Source of the DNA: Beaufortia kweichowensis
Taxonomy: Eukaryota > Chordata > Actinopteri > Cypriniformes > Gastromyzontidae
NCBI GenBank assembly: GCA_019155185.1
Contig: CM032813.1
Coordinates: forward strand, 14,303,561 to 14,367,560
Length of the DNA: 64,000 nt
Direction: 5' to 3'
This document shows positions 27,201 through 42,200 of this stretch, piece by piece (position 1 is the stretch's first letter; each line of letters opens with the position of its first letter). A program made the position numbers and the translations under genes. The notes beneath the pieces were generated by a model. It was not told where the DNA came from, ran no database searches, and was given only the letters and a program-made list of their open reading frames with translations.

Positions 27201-30200
27201 GCCGTTCTGTCTTGTAGAGACAATGACTGTATTTATTTTTTCAGCTCCATTTAGTCAATAATCCAGCATTCCTTGTCAAGTCTCATTACTATTGAATCAT
27301 TGCGCTTAGAAATGTCAATTATTAATGGTGTTTGCTAAAGCAGAGATCATGTTTACTTCATCATATGGAGGGTTATGAATCTGAACTAACCCCAGATCCT
27401 GAGGATTACAGGCATATCTGCACACCAATTGTGATATGAGCGTGAATGATAACTTCAATGATGTAATACAGATGTGCTATCACTCTTCTGAGTGACTTAT
27501 GATACATTCAATAAAAATTTAATAAATGTAAATAAAGAACAACTTTACAACTTTTTACATTAATTATTTAATTTAATTTTTTATTTTAGGTATCTATCAT
27601 TAACATTAACATTTTTTATTATTTTTGTGCATGTTTATTGTTATGAAAATATGTCAAATATTTATGCTTGTGTCTTGAGTATATAGTTTGTCATGATTAT
27701 ATTAGAATTCAGCTATGAAATATTTAAGTGAAATGTCGGTGTTCCTCCTGCGGAACAGTGACAGTTAAGGGGTTAAAATATCTCAAATTTTCAGAGACTT
27801 ATTTTATGCTCAGATTATTAAATGTGTTGACAATATCGACAAATATGTTTTTAATATCATGGTTATTGTCAGTGTTGGTATGTTGTAAAAATGAGATTTT
27901 ATAACATATCCCTCTCAGATTCATTGTCATAATCGCAGAAATAAAAATAAAATAATCTGTTTTTTGGAATCTGACCAGATCATCACTGTCTAAACTGTCA
28001 AACCAGATTTCACGTAACTTTATCCATCATTCTGCATGTGCAGTATAGTCTAAAGCTGTATATATACACTCAGTAGTGAGTAGTGAATGAGAGTTAGTGG
28101 TTTTTGACATAATATACACATGAATGGAGAAAATGCCTCAGTGGCTTATGTTCTCTCATGCGTCTCAGGAGTTCAGAGATGTCAATATAGATATGAGCAG
28201 AGGCAAAATTCCTCGTTTTCTGTCCTCCCGTGACAGGCGTTGTAGCATTGTGAGGACGCTCACATTATTACTATAGCAACTGATGGAGACACTAAATAAA
28301 GACTTTAGATTTGTGTGAAGGGTGAACAACACCATGAAGACTTGAGCGCCTACACCAACCACATACTATAGCAACTGCTAAAAGTATATGCTAAAAAGCA
28401 TTTTGGAATGTTGCACAGACATGCACCAAACAAATATTTTAATGCTGTATGAACAACTAGACCTGACATCGCATTTATTCCATAGCTTCTACCTGTAGCG
28501 TTCCATCGATTAGTTTCTGAGACGCAATCAGTTTAATGAATCTAAATCTCACATCTCACCAATCTGACTTGTCTGAGCCTACTTAATCTGCTTTCCCTTC
28601 CCTGTTTCAGGTGGTGAATCCAAAGAAGAAGATGAAGAAGAAGAAATATGTAAACTCAGGCACGGTGAGTGGAGGATGTGAGATAACATGTTTTACGGAT
28701 GTGATCATGCATGCACATGTGTTTCAGAGAATGCAATTTAATTACACTGGTTTCTTGTGTTTAATTATGGGATGGGAGAAGCAAAGACATGCACAGTAGC
28801 TTTCAAGAGTCTTCCTGCAGTAATGACTATCTCGGCTTATACTCTTGCTAATTAAAACAAGTGCTAAAAACAGAGAGAGAGCTTTTCTTTGTAGCGGCTC
28901 AGACACACTGTTTTTCCTTTGACGGGTCCTTATGAAACATTGTGTTTAAGCGATTGTGTGTGTGTGTGTGTGTTGGCATTGTAAGCAACAAATAATGGAG
29001 CTTGAAGTTTAAATAGGGAAATTTACATAGACAAAACGCAAACAGTAAACCAAAAGTAATGTCTGTGTAAACATTTCCATAATCTTTTTCTTTTCCTTTC
29101 TACATGTTGAACCATAAGAAACCTGTAGTGTTTAGAAAAATCTCAAACTGTGTTTAGATTTGCTCATGTACAACTTTACAAATGATTTAACCTGTTAGCT
29201 ATCACCGCTGGGGTTATTTCACTATTCACTTTTTTCATTTGAATCTAATCATGACAAACTATATATTGATGATAAGGTCTAAGACTCGAGAATAAATATG
29301 TGACAAATTTTATAACAATAAAGATAAACTAAAAAAGATTAGTTTAAAAAAGTTAAAATAAAAAAATGAAGTTTGGATGTGTATGAAATCTTACGGTTAT
29401 CTTATGTTGTAATATTATGTTAACAATTGTCTTATTTTATGAGAAACATGTGGAACAAGACTGATGGCATTTTTAACTAAACATAACAATAAACTCTAAC
29501 ACTAACTCTCCCGAGCAATGAAAGAGCAACAATCTGAGCAATAAAAGCTTTTTTGTGTGCTGTACGTGCATGTAAGCGAGAAGCCGAGTGGGTGGGAAGT
29601 GAATGTGAAAGCAAGATTTTGTAGTGCAATAGAGATAATGTGATAGCAGCGTCCTGCTTTGATCGATGGTTGTGCCATAACCGGCTTATTGCACTGTATT
29701 ACGAGATCAGGCTGAAAACATCGCCTCCCTGAGGGTCTCATCCATACTACCAGCAACAGAGACTAGTATTAACACTGCACGCATCATGTGATACGCAATG
29801 AAAATGTGTTCATATTTGGTAAATCAGATGTCTGCTTTGATCTGTTTTTGATGCAGGTGACACTGCTGTCGTTTTCTGTGGAATCTGAGTCGACTTTCCT
29901 CGATTACATCAAAGGCGGGTGAGTAAGAAATGTCCTCACATTTGATGTTCACGTGGTATAAACCATCCATCTCTTTTATCTCTGTGATTTAATGTGAGAG
30001 TTTGTTAAAGTAAAGTCTTTAAATGATTTTGCGGTGATAAACGTCACAGATTGACATTTGTGAAAGTGTCAAAATTTGATCCGAATAAATTTAATTGCTG
30101 TAATCACATGATGGCTGTTGGGTTAAACTGTTATCTGACATTTCACTAAAAGGACAGGGTCATCTCTTTGCATCAATCTGCTTGAAGCTCTCCGAGGTTG

Positions 30201-33200
30201 TTTGACTGAATGTCACACGTCCAATCAAAATCAGATTTATATCTGAAAAAACCTCTCGACCTTGGTGCTTGTATGTATGAAATAGTGGGTTTTTCAAAGT
30301 ACTATGTTGTCAGTCAGCGCAGCGAGAAATCTCACTCTTCCTCGACTTTTAACCTTGAAAAAATGTTCAGCCTAGACTAATGGAAGCATCTTTCAGGTTC
30401 ACTGTAAATATATATTTAAAGCCATGCTTACTGCAGGCCATTAGGCATTATTGATGTGTAACAGTAAATGGATTTGTTGTTTACTTCTGTATGCACACTG
30501 TAATAAACTGGTGTGTCACTTGAGTACTACTGTAATATATTACTGTACATGTAAAGTTGTATCACGCAGCAGGTTCTTGCCTCCGAGGCAGCGAGGGAGA
30601 AAAAAACTCCTCAAATAATGTACAGTAGAGAAAATAAAGTAACTTTCAGTCATGTCTGAATCTACATGAATTTGTCAGTCGCTTTTTACCATCTCTGCAA
30701 CCTTTATTACATTTACTGTATCAAAGAATGTGACTCATAATAGTAGTGACACATGAAAGTATGCTTGTTACTGTATTATTTTAGTTATTCTTGCTGAATT
30801 CATCCAAGTATAATCTTTCAAGGACTCTATCTCTATCAGAGAACCAGCACACAGTTATGCCCAAAATCTCACCAATATAAATCATCTGGTTTGACTGACA
30901 CCAGCGCACGCTGTTCTGTACAACATTCTCATTTCACGGCTTTGTGCCCGACACTTTTCCCACATAGGCGTTTGTTTCATTTATTCACCTCGCAGATCGA
31001 CAAATATTGTGCATTTTGAAGAGCAGCAGATGGCACATATTTAAATAAAGAGGTGTGCAGAATACCGTAAGTGTTGTGAGAGACGTTTTGTTGTGGACTA
31101 TGAATAAAAAACCCAGAAAAGTTTGTTCTCTGTCGTGGCACTATAAATCTCATTCTTCTGCCTGTTCAGGTGTAGCAGTACCTATGAAATATAATGTGGT
31201 TTGATGAAAGTAGAAGACAGTGAAATATTACAGGATGTTTCGAGTCTAATGTAAAGTGACGGTCAGGTGAATCCCTGTCATTTTCGACAGAGCACCCAAA
31301 CACGCTCGGCCCTGATGGGGTTGGAGGGTTTATCGCCGCTGGGTTACATAAACATCAGGAGACCGCCCGCAGATTTATGCTTTCCACAGTGAAATGTGAA
31401 GTAAACAAGCATGCGTGTGGGCATATTCGTGTACGCAGATGTACTCATAGAGATGCAACGTTGTGTGTACGCACCATGTGGCATTCTTTAGTGGTCTGAC
31501 TAGAAATTGATTAAATCCTTGCTCAAATGAAAGCAGGAAATTGCCACTTAGAAGAAGCAGCCCATCGCGTTATTGACAAATATTACTCTATAAGTAAGTG
31601 AGTATGTAGTTGCAATAAACATACAGGATGAAGAACATCGAAACTATCTGAGCAGCTTAATATTAAGCAGCTGCTGTAAAGAAAGCCGATCAAATTAAAG
31701 GCCTTGGCCAGGCTTTATAAAGTGACCAATGATAGCCTTTCATTACAAGATGAATAACTCATTCAGCAGCCAAGCAGAAGGGATAAAAATATCAGAAACG
31801 CTACTCTATTAATAACAGGAGTGTGGAGGATGCTCGGGTCCCGTTCGATAAAGAACGTATTTGCTCCGCAGCGAGTGTGCGTACTTATTAAGCGCTGACC
31901 TTTACCTGGGTGGAAGTTCTTATGGCTGAGAGGCAGATAACCTGTTATAATGTGCTTCAGGTCTCCGGCCAGCCTGCGCATCCCACGCAGAGCCCGTCTT
32001 GACAGTTCTATTAAGGCAGATGTGATTGCGCCTGGCCGGGGCGAGAGACTATTATGTATGTGTGAGAGAGAGAGAACGGAAAGCTGAATTTCTTGAAGGT
32101 TTTGGTGAGATGCGAAACATTTTGTGGGACAATATGTACCGGGTTATTTCAGTATTTACTTCAATATTTTATCTTATCATGACAAACTACAGTATATATT
32201 GATGAAAAGGTAGACTCAAGAATAAGACAAATGGACAAACAATAAACAGAAACTAAAAAAATAACAAAAAAGTTCATTTTATAAAAATAAATAAAATTGG
32301 AAAAGCTAAAACAATCTAAAACTGTAGTTTGGATAGTGCATTTACATGTGCATGCTAAATATGTGCAGTTATTTCACATGTTTCAATAATGTTTTTTACA
32401 GTATTGTCAAGGCTGTCCAATTCCAAAGCCATATTTAAAGCCGGTTTTAAAGGTTTATTATCTGATAAAAAGATCATAGCAGAATATATACATATGACAG
32501 ACCCGACATCAGCTATTATAGTCAAATGCATGATGGGAGAGTGCCCTGAATTAATGTACCGCAACATAAAAATAAACCACAATCTCTGATGAACACAGCC
32601 TCGGACAAATATACAAAGCCAAGTAATTACAGCGACACAATAGCTTAAAGGGAATATATCATGTGAGGCATACGATATCTAGCAGAGGAGAAATGGGTAT
32701 GTATTCACATTCGGAAGCAGTTTTTCAGATTGCAGTAATGAATAATGTACAGTCGGCGAGTCATTAGCACAAAATAAAAGCCTGGAGTGATTTTGAATGA
32801 ATCCTCAAGGGTTATATTTTATAATATTGACCAGCTGACTGTACATTGTGCTTATTACACGTATTCTTCACAAATAAATCAATAAATGGGCGTGAGATAT
32901 TGATTTATTATGGGAAAGAGAGAGTGTTATTAGAGACTGGGATTGACCAATCAGAATCAAGTATTTTATTTTTTTAAGCATTTTTTATAAAAGAGACAGA
33001 TCTTATAGTCTCTTCATCTCTGGCTTTGCTCTCCAGTAGAGTTTTTTGTTACTCTGCAGGTCTTTCCTGCCTCCCATAGCACCACAGATCTGTCGGCACT
33101 ACACCTGACAAATGACAGGGGGACACAGAGCGACATGGACATCTCCGGAGATCGATTTTTGTCCCTGTGTTTACTTCATCTCAAAGAGACCTCTGGTGTA

Positions 33201-36200
33201 GCGCTTTGCACTAACCCCTAACGCAGGAGATCCTTTCTACAGCCCATTAAGTTTCTGGGTCGTGGAAAAGCCCTCGCGCCACATGCTGAATTGGCACAAA
33301 AGCACTGCTGAGAGTCGCTGTAGTAGATTTGATTCGCTCTAATTTAGGCATGCTCATAAAAAAGGAAAAATGTGAAATTTCTTCAGGTAAATTTTGCTCC
33401 TCGTGAATGTTCAATTAAACCGGGATAATCAAATATAAATGTGAAAGTGTGTTCGTAGAGAATTTATTTAATTTAGAAGGTCAAATCAAACGGTCAGATG
33501 ACTTATAGTCAAACAGTCACCTAGATTCCTAAAAAAATTTTTGGATGTGAAGATGCATAATGAGACCCGAGAGTAAATGGCTTTTAATGAATTAATAAAG
33601 AGGATAATTGCTCTCTGAGCTACACAGAGGCGCGAGTCACGTATTAGCCTGGGATTCGAAAGGTTAATGTAATTTTCTCTTCTTTTCATTAAAATTTGTA
33701 TTATTTTTTCCTCTTTATTTCTTCCTATCAACTAAAGCACTAATGGCACGCAGCTGGATGTGGTCTGATAGACTGTTGACTGCCGCACATGTTTTTGTGT
33801 AATTTAGGAAATTACATTATTATTTCTTTTTAAGTGCTCCATTATATTAATTATTTGGCATTTGTGCATGTCTGAGATTGTGTTTTATGCTAATGTCATT
33901 TTACATGAATTCTGCAGAAAATCGATTGTGTCTGGTTAATTGGCTGTTAATCTGTTTAATAACTAGATGACCCCATGAAATCATAATGACAGCTTTGTGC
34001 TTTTTTCCATTTCTTGTACTTTAAAAATTGATCTATATGTTAGTAAATATTGACAAAATGCACTTTTTTGATGGATAAATGCATTATGGATTTACAGTGT
34101 TTCGCTTTTGGTAAACCGACCAAGAATGTTAATGACTCATCTTGCACATATTAGATTTTTTTCCAGCGTTATGAATGTGACATTTTAAGTCAAAACTTGA
34201 AATATAAATTCTCAAATATTGTATTTATTACCAATATACAAAAATTTTTACTAAAGCCCTGTTGATAAAGTCCGAACATCCAAAAATATCAGTCTATGCA
34301 TAGGTTATTCTTTTAAGACATAACATACTTTGTAGGATTTTTGTGAATTAAAATGCACAAACAAGAAGCAATAATAACCAACAAACAGAGAAGAGATGAG
34401 TCTTTAAAGAACATCAAATTGTTATTTTATTATAATTGTCATGTGTTCATTTATGAGGAATATGTACTGTTAATAAATGTGAGAATTCTGAATACAGCAC
34501 TTTACCTGACTATGAAAAATCATGATTTGAACATACAAAAATGCTTTAACAACTTTGAGAGAGACCTCTCATGGGTACCATTTAAACCATCAGATATTGA
34601 CATCTGAGCTATCAGTATGATGAAAACCTTTCTTTTCTTGCGAAAGTTGACATGGAATTGCCCAAATCTATTTTCTCTGGAATATAAATGCCAAGCAAAT
34701 TGCAAGTTAAAGTTCATTTTAAACAGTAGTGTTGTCGACAAAGGAAAAAACCTGTGTTGGACGAGCCATTTCAATCTCTCTATGAGCCGCATGGGATTTG
34801 TTAAGCAGGGAGAGCTGTTGTAATGGATGTTTAAAATGATCTGCAGAGATCATGAACTTACTGATAGACATGTGGAGTAAAACTGATCATGGCAATTCAG
34901 AAGTAATGTCTCATTTTGTTTTTGCCAATTAGACTGTGCGACTGGGCTTCACTACGCACACCGGCCATCACTTACTGCACTTACCTGCAGTACTCAGCAC
35001 ACAGATTTACTATATACGTACCTGTCTTTTCAAATCCTGCTGCGAAGATCGTTTTTGCTTATTCTTTTGTTTCTCATTTCTGCTTCTTTTCCCAGGACCC
35101 AGATCAATTTCACTGTGGCCATCGATTTCACCGCTTCTAACGGTAAGTAATTAAGTGGAGAGAACGGTCTGTGACCTCTTAAAAGGTTGGGGAATCCGAA
35201 CCGAATCATTGGTCTTTCTCTGAGAGCGGGGCACGATTGTTTCTTTGTCGCTCGATACGTCCCTATTAGTCGTCAACGGGCGGCCCCCCGTGCCGCGGGG
35301 CTAAACAGAGAATTGCATAGGGGTTCGAGTCATGCTGAGAGGTGAGACGCTTGCATAAAGTGCTCTAAAATGACCTGGCTACTCCAGCCGCGTGTGAATG
35401 GGACGCCCTGTTGTTTTCAACGCCGCACTTGCTGTTCTAGTTCAAATAATTACCCTTCTTTTACAAATAACTGCTTGCAAACATCTTTGAATTATTCAAT
35501 ACTTAAACAAGATTTGCTTGAGAACGGTGTAGCGGAGGTTGGAAATAGAAGGCAACATATGGGTTTTGCTTCAAAGAGATTTATTGAAGGTGACTGTGAC
35601 TGCGTGCAGTGAAAGAGAACCCAATCGCAAAGTTAGTTTAGTAACAATTCAACAATCGCAGACTGTTTAGATCCCAACCGGTCCAAGCTCTGAAAAACAT
35701 CAATAGCTTAACAACAGGCTTGGAGCTCTCATTTGTTTCTTAAATATATTTCCTGGCATGCTTTGGCGGACAAAATGAGTTCCAGATAAAAATGTGGAAA
35801 ATAATTAGCAGACAGACAAAGAAGCTGCTTGCATTACAGCCATCACACCATCAGATAGATTCTATCAGTGAGTTAAAGGGACAGTTCACGCTATCAATCA
35901 TCCTCAGGCTGTTCTAAACATTATGAAGTTCTTTCTGCTGTGGGACACAAAAGGAGACATTTTGAACACCGTTTACCGTTCTTCTGTCATACAGTGAAAG
36001 TAAATGGGGACATTCTGCCTTACCTGTCATTTTGTTCTCAATAGAAGAAAGAAAGTGAAACAGGTTTGGAACAACATCAGGGTGATTTTTTTTTTAATCT
36101 ATCCTTTTATTCTCTTTGAACATCATTTAACATGCAAAACTAGTGATGTTTTATTTTTATTATGTTTTAATCATTTATTTTTTTAATTAAGCTAAAATAA

Positions 36201-39200
36201 ATTGATGTTTGAATGATAAAGTTGCATAACTGAAGCTGCAATACTTTCTTATTATTTAATCCTTTTAATATCATTCCAATAAATAGACGAGATTTATGAT
36301 GATATAAAAATATTATATATGAAACTAGGATATTTTACAATGTGGCTAATTTGTATTAATTTGTACAATATTAATCAGACATAAACGTAACGATTATTAG
36401 AAAAAAGCATTGATAAAAGCCCAGCCGTGACCCTGTTCCTAGCCCTGGAGAGAGCACCACATACTGAAACATACAAATAAAATCTACCAATTTATACAAA
36501 TTAGCCACCGGGTAAATTATCCAGTTTGCTGTTTAATTTCCAGGCAACCCATCCCAGTCCACGTCTCTCCATTACATGAACCCTTACCAGATGAACGCCT
36601 ACGCTCTGGCACTGAAGGCTGTGGGTGAAATCATCCAGGACTATGACAGTGACAAGATGTTTCCAGCGCTGGGCTTTGGAGCCAAACTGCCCCCTGATGG
36701 ACGAGTGTCTCATGAATTTCCCCTAGTGAGTGAGCTGATGTTCTGTTTCCTTAAACACCCTGAAGAATTTGACGATGCATGAGCCTCTATCATTCTGTTT
36801 CTCTCCATCTAAACATAAAAAATGTGTTATTTCTTTGTACTTTGAGACAGCATTATAGCCTCCACATGCTTTGATGGATCTTAGTTTGTTCACTGCAGCT
36901 GGGTTGGAAAAACAACGAAATTTCTAGATGCTGTTTTGCTTGTAATTTGCTCTGCTTTCGTTTCGTTGGTGCTGTGAAAGCAGTTCGAGAGACCATATGA
37001 GAGAGGACTCTAATTGGCAATGCCCGACCTGCGGTCTTATTGATTGACATAATCCATGTTTTCTTGTTTCAGCAGTGTGCTTGAACTGAACTGCTATTGG
37101 CTTAAATAGAGACGCATGTGTAACAATTGATTCCTGTCTTTCAGAATGGCAATATTGAAAATCCATACTGTAACGGTATTGAGGGGATACTGGAGGCATA
37201 CCACCAGAGTTTAAAGACCGTCCAGCTGTACGGACCAACCAACTTTGCCCCTGTAGTAAATCACGTGGCCAGGTGGGTCTTCAGAGAAGCCAAAGCGGTG
37301 TGAACATGGAAAACATTTTGTGTTCGTTAATTTTAATATTTAATATTATTTATTTTCACGTAAAAAAGAGAAAGTTTCCAGTACACTAAAAACAGTTTTA
37401 CATATAATCTGTATTGTCACATGGCTATGAACAGAAGGTTTAAAAGTGACTGTAACGCGTTTTGGTAAAACCTTTTTATGCCTGATGATTAAATCAGAAG
37501 TGTAGCTCATCAAAATTTGCCAGTAAAATATTGAAATATTTTATTTATATCACCTAAAAAATTGTTTAGGTGTACTATTTGTAATTTAATTTCAATGCTG
37601 CATACTGAAACTGTTCACCATATTGTTATTAATTTAGAGCTGTTTCTCTAGCTAACCTTGACTTTGACCGTTTGCACATCATTTACAAATTTACCCCATT
37701 AAATTGCCATTTAAACCGTTTTCCCTTGTTTTTGTTTCCGTGTAAAATGTCAGCACATTTGCACTTTGCATACAAATGCCAAGATTCGTTACGGTGTGCA
37801 ATGAAAATGCCATTTTCTGCATGAATGGTAAAACTGATCTTTGCTTAGTTTTTTTGGGAGTGTTTGTGCATTGCATATGAACAACAGACACTTTATGAAT
37901 CATAATTAAGTTGGATTCTTAATAACTGGCTGAGTGCTTTTTTTGCCAAATACTTGGTTATGGTTATAGATGGTTACCTATGGCACGATGTTCTACTTTT
38001 ATCTGTCCATGACAGTGAAAAGCTCAAGTCTGAAATGCAAACTTTCAAACACAAAGCTGCTGACACAGAACAAGCTTGTTATCCGCTTGTAAAGCTCACA
38101 GCATACAGTAGGTGTCATAACAGACTGGCACAGTACTGACTACAGATCGTTTTTAATTGTCATTTGAAAGGATAGTGGGTGTGTTTGTGTGAATAGTGTG
38201 AAGAGATCTCCACCCCCTTCTTCATATCTCAACATCACACAACCAAAGCATTTTCCATCTGATTACACTGCATCCACTGTGGTAATTAAAAATGCCATCT
38301 CTACAGATTGAAATGAGACTTTCTAAGTGAAAGCACAATGCACCTCCTCGGGCTCAGAGCTGACGCGCACAGAGAAATATTAAACAAACATGCGTTAGAT
38401 TAACATTTCAGAATACACGATAAATCTTTTACAGGATCTCATATAGTAACAGACTGGATTTAGATTTAATTAGATTTAAAAACACTTTTTTTAGTTTTAT
38501 GATCCATTCATTTTTCTCCCTTTTGAAGGTACGCAGCTGCTGTCCAGGATGGTTCCCAGTACTTCATCCTCCTCATCATCACAGATGGAGTCATATCAGA
38601 CATGTCACAAACCAAAGAGGCCATTGTGAATGTAAGTGCACCATATTTCAGAGAAGAATGCACAAATTGGGCATTATCATATTTAAAGGCGGTTCTTTCA
38701 CGTTCACCTGCTTCTTTTGCTATTATAAATGACTGATCGGAGGATTTTAAGATACAGTAAAAGCTCTCTTCTAAGGCAGCATGAAAACTCAAATGGATTC
38801 TTTATAGGGGACTAATTTGGACAATACATCAGTACAAAACTTTGGTGTGAGGTGATTTATTATAAACATTAACATTAATGTTTGAATCTTAGATTCATGT
38901 GACTGCATTGCATATTGAGATTGCTTGTGATGTTGCCTTAGAATAAAGCTAAAATAAGATATCTCTAGGATGCTGCATAATTTTTATTAGTCTTCACGTC
39001 AGAAGTACGCCTACGATGCCTTAAAATACTGACTACTGGGGGCAGCTCACTATTTTATGTTTCTATGTTCAGGGTTTATGACAAGCCTGGTCTTCTCTAG
39101 GATGTTTTGAATGCGTAGGCTCTATTAGATTATCTATTATTCAAATGTAGGCTTCATGACATGCAACATAAATGACTCATTGTATTGAGGTCACCATTTC

Positions 39201-42200
39201 CGCTTAAAAGCTCAATTTTGTCTCCAGCAAAGCATGTCTTTCATCTAGCCAACGAACAGGCCCGACTTCCCAGCAGACTGGATTTAAAGGGAATTTGCGA
39301 CTGTTAATCAGACATGTAGAACAGCCACACCTTCCTTTTAAGATCTTGCCTGCTGCTCTTTCCCCACGGCCTGCACCTGCCATGACGATCCACATTTCTG
39401 CCACATTCCAAAGTATGACAACTAAAGGTAAAAACCGAGCAGGTTTTTGTTCGTCAAACAAATCAGATGTTTGCACAATTCACAATTCAGTGAATTTGAA
39501 ACATAGACGTTTTCCTCAAAATGTGATTAAAGAACTAACGGTAACGAATGTTAAATGTAGAGCAGCCTGAATAATTTCTCCAGGTGTTGAATGTGAAACA
39601 GAAGATATATGCAAATAGAAAGACCGCTGGTATCTAGAAGGGCTGTGCAGCTCTTAATCAAGTAAAAAGGTCATATCTTGATCTTGCTGTGTGATTAGAT
39701 GTGCGAGCTGTAATATTTTCAGAATTACTGTATGGGCTCAAACTGCATTTTGCGCTATGAAGGAATAGTTCACCAAATACAAATTATGATATTTTCAAGA
39801 GATCTTTTTTCGGGGAATCGGGATGTCAAAATTCTTTGTAAAAAAATGAAAATGTGGTACTAGCAAATATCACATTTAAAGTCATTTTAGTCTGAATAGT
39901 CTTTACTCAAAGTGTGTGTATTGTATGGTTTCTGAAGAATTGCAAAACTAGGATTAATGATCAAGCTGTGTGTTTCTGTCTACATTAATATATTCGGCAT
40001 TAAGTACTTTTTTTTTTTTAAAGTGGTTATTGCAATCTGCACTGCAATATGTCAAGCAAAGTATGCTGGTAAAAATGTTTATAATAGTGTTCCTGGTCTA
40101 CAGTAGCAATACCAAGATCATAGATTTGATTCCCGTAGTACATGCAATACAAACTAATAAAACATACAGTTTAAATGTGCTTTAAGTCACTTTGGATAAA
40201 AGCATCTGCCAAAGGCATACAAATAAATAACCTGCTAAATCAACTCAAACACTCGTTATAAAGTAACTCGAACAGTTTGTGTAAAAAGTTTATAAAACAC
40301 GTCCGAACGGACCATTAACAAAGTTATTTTTCTAGGTCCTCCATGCCGCACGGTCGGCCACGTGCAGATTTATGTTCAAATACTGAGTGTTCACAGTAAA
40401 TCATAGAGAAACACTGACCCACTTCTCTCCTCCGAGCGCAGCATGTATCATTCATGAGAAAAGCTGTTCCTCCAAACAGCCGTTTGCATCTCATCCTCCT
40501 CGCTCTTCATTCTGTCATAGAGGAATGGACAATCGCCCACGGAAGGCCATTTCGATCCAAGCGTGTTTCGACAACATCTCTTCACTTCCCACAGCCGCTG
40601 ACAACATCCTATCGCTTAGCTGTCTCATTACAATTCAACAGATATGTGAATGTAAACATGCCGTGTGGCATATGTGTGTATGGAAATAGATGTAGAAAGA
40701 AGCAGTTGAGGCGAAGAGTACATTGTTTTCACGTTTTATATGTCAGTTATATGTCAAATGTCAGCTACTGTATATTTAGGGTTTCAGAATAGGGTACTGG
40801 TCAAAAAAGTTTCTCTTTTAATCTGAAGGTGTATATTTCAATGTTTGAAATGACTTCTGTAGACAAAAATGTAATTGCCAGCATATTAATTTCTTTAATA
40901 AGAAAACTTTTTTTAAATATAATTGAAATGGATACAATACAATACTGAAAGCAGCCAGTAAGAGTTAGAAATGTCTTCAGTGATGTTTAAAAAGCTTCTC
41001 AGGTGGAAACCTCAAGAAGCTGAATGATAAAATGACAAAAGTATGATTTGATAAATTCTACACAAAGAGTGACTACTTTTGAAGATGATCGAATATAACA
41101 CGGTGTTCATTTAACACAATTCCCAGTTACAATTGTGTTATTTCCTAGTTTTGATGAGTTTACTACTATTGTAAAATGAGAAAACATCAAAACAACAGCG
41201 AGTAAGTGTTTCCAAACCTTTTGGGTGAACTGTTCCTTTAAATGGAATAAAATGCAGTTGTTTTCTGCCGGTCTCTGACAGACTCTAATGAAGCATGCAT
41301 ATTCATCTTCTGTCTTAGATAATTAGCATTGAAGACTAGAATCCTCCCATCCGTCACAAAAAGACATGCAGCCTTTTTTATTTGACACGGTAATTACGAA
41401 TAACAATAGTCACGGGTAACGGCTAATCGGAGGACGATAATGAGAAACAACAACATTAGAAGCGCATTCATTTGTCATGTTGGATGTAGGCAGGCCAGTC
41501 AGGGTGCTCGAACGATCGCAGAGGTCCGTCATCAGCCAATCAGAGATGACGTGCGACATGAAAGACGGCAGGATAAATCAATAAGACGGCTGTTTGTCAG
41601 ATGAACTGACTTGCTGCAGGCGCTTGCTGCGTGACTGATTACAGTCTTAATAGAAGTTTCTGTCCTCAGTCGCACCCTGACAATGTTGCGTGTCATTTCT
41701 GCCTCCATCTCGCCTCACTCATTTAAAACAATAAGCATTGAACTGTCCATACAAATACTTACAGTGTGTTTGTAGATTCATGAAAAGGCGAAAGCTCTGC
41801 TTAGTGTCCAAAATGCAATTTTATTCTCTAGAATCGTGATAATTTCCTACAGCAGCTGGATACTAAAGACATTACATGAATGTTCTTCCCCAACCAAATA
41901 ATAATGCTGCCAGCATGAGCCTGCAGCTCGTGTAATAAAAAAACATTTGTGGGTTCTCAGAATAGAGTTTTTTGATTTCTTAGTCTGTGTTCATATGTGT
42001 ATGAGCTGTTTTTCAACTGTTGTCAAGGAAACTATAGAGAACTAACAGTCTGTTTTGTTTTCTCATTACTTCAAATATATGCTGTCAATCATGACAGGAT
42101 ATGATGGCACAAATAGAGCAACCAGCGTCAATTATTCATGGGGCCCTGCCTCTCTCTCGTGGCGTGAGGCGTGACAGGACTGTCATGAACTCGGCTGTGC

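Larger units (their letters stand above)
29919..35095 (+). other. Copine intron (5177 bp)
   Basis: A family A copy (about 32150-32380) and a family B copy (about 34140-34605) are present. Stretches 31260-32060 and 32990-33300 have higher GC and no repeat signature, so they could hold conserved regulatory sequence, but nothing in the sequence alone proves it. No exon was recognised. Confidence 0.68.
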
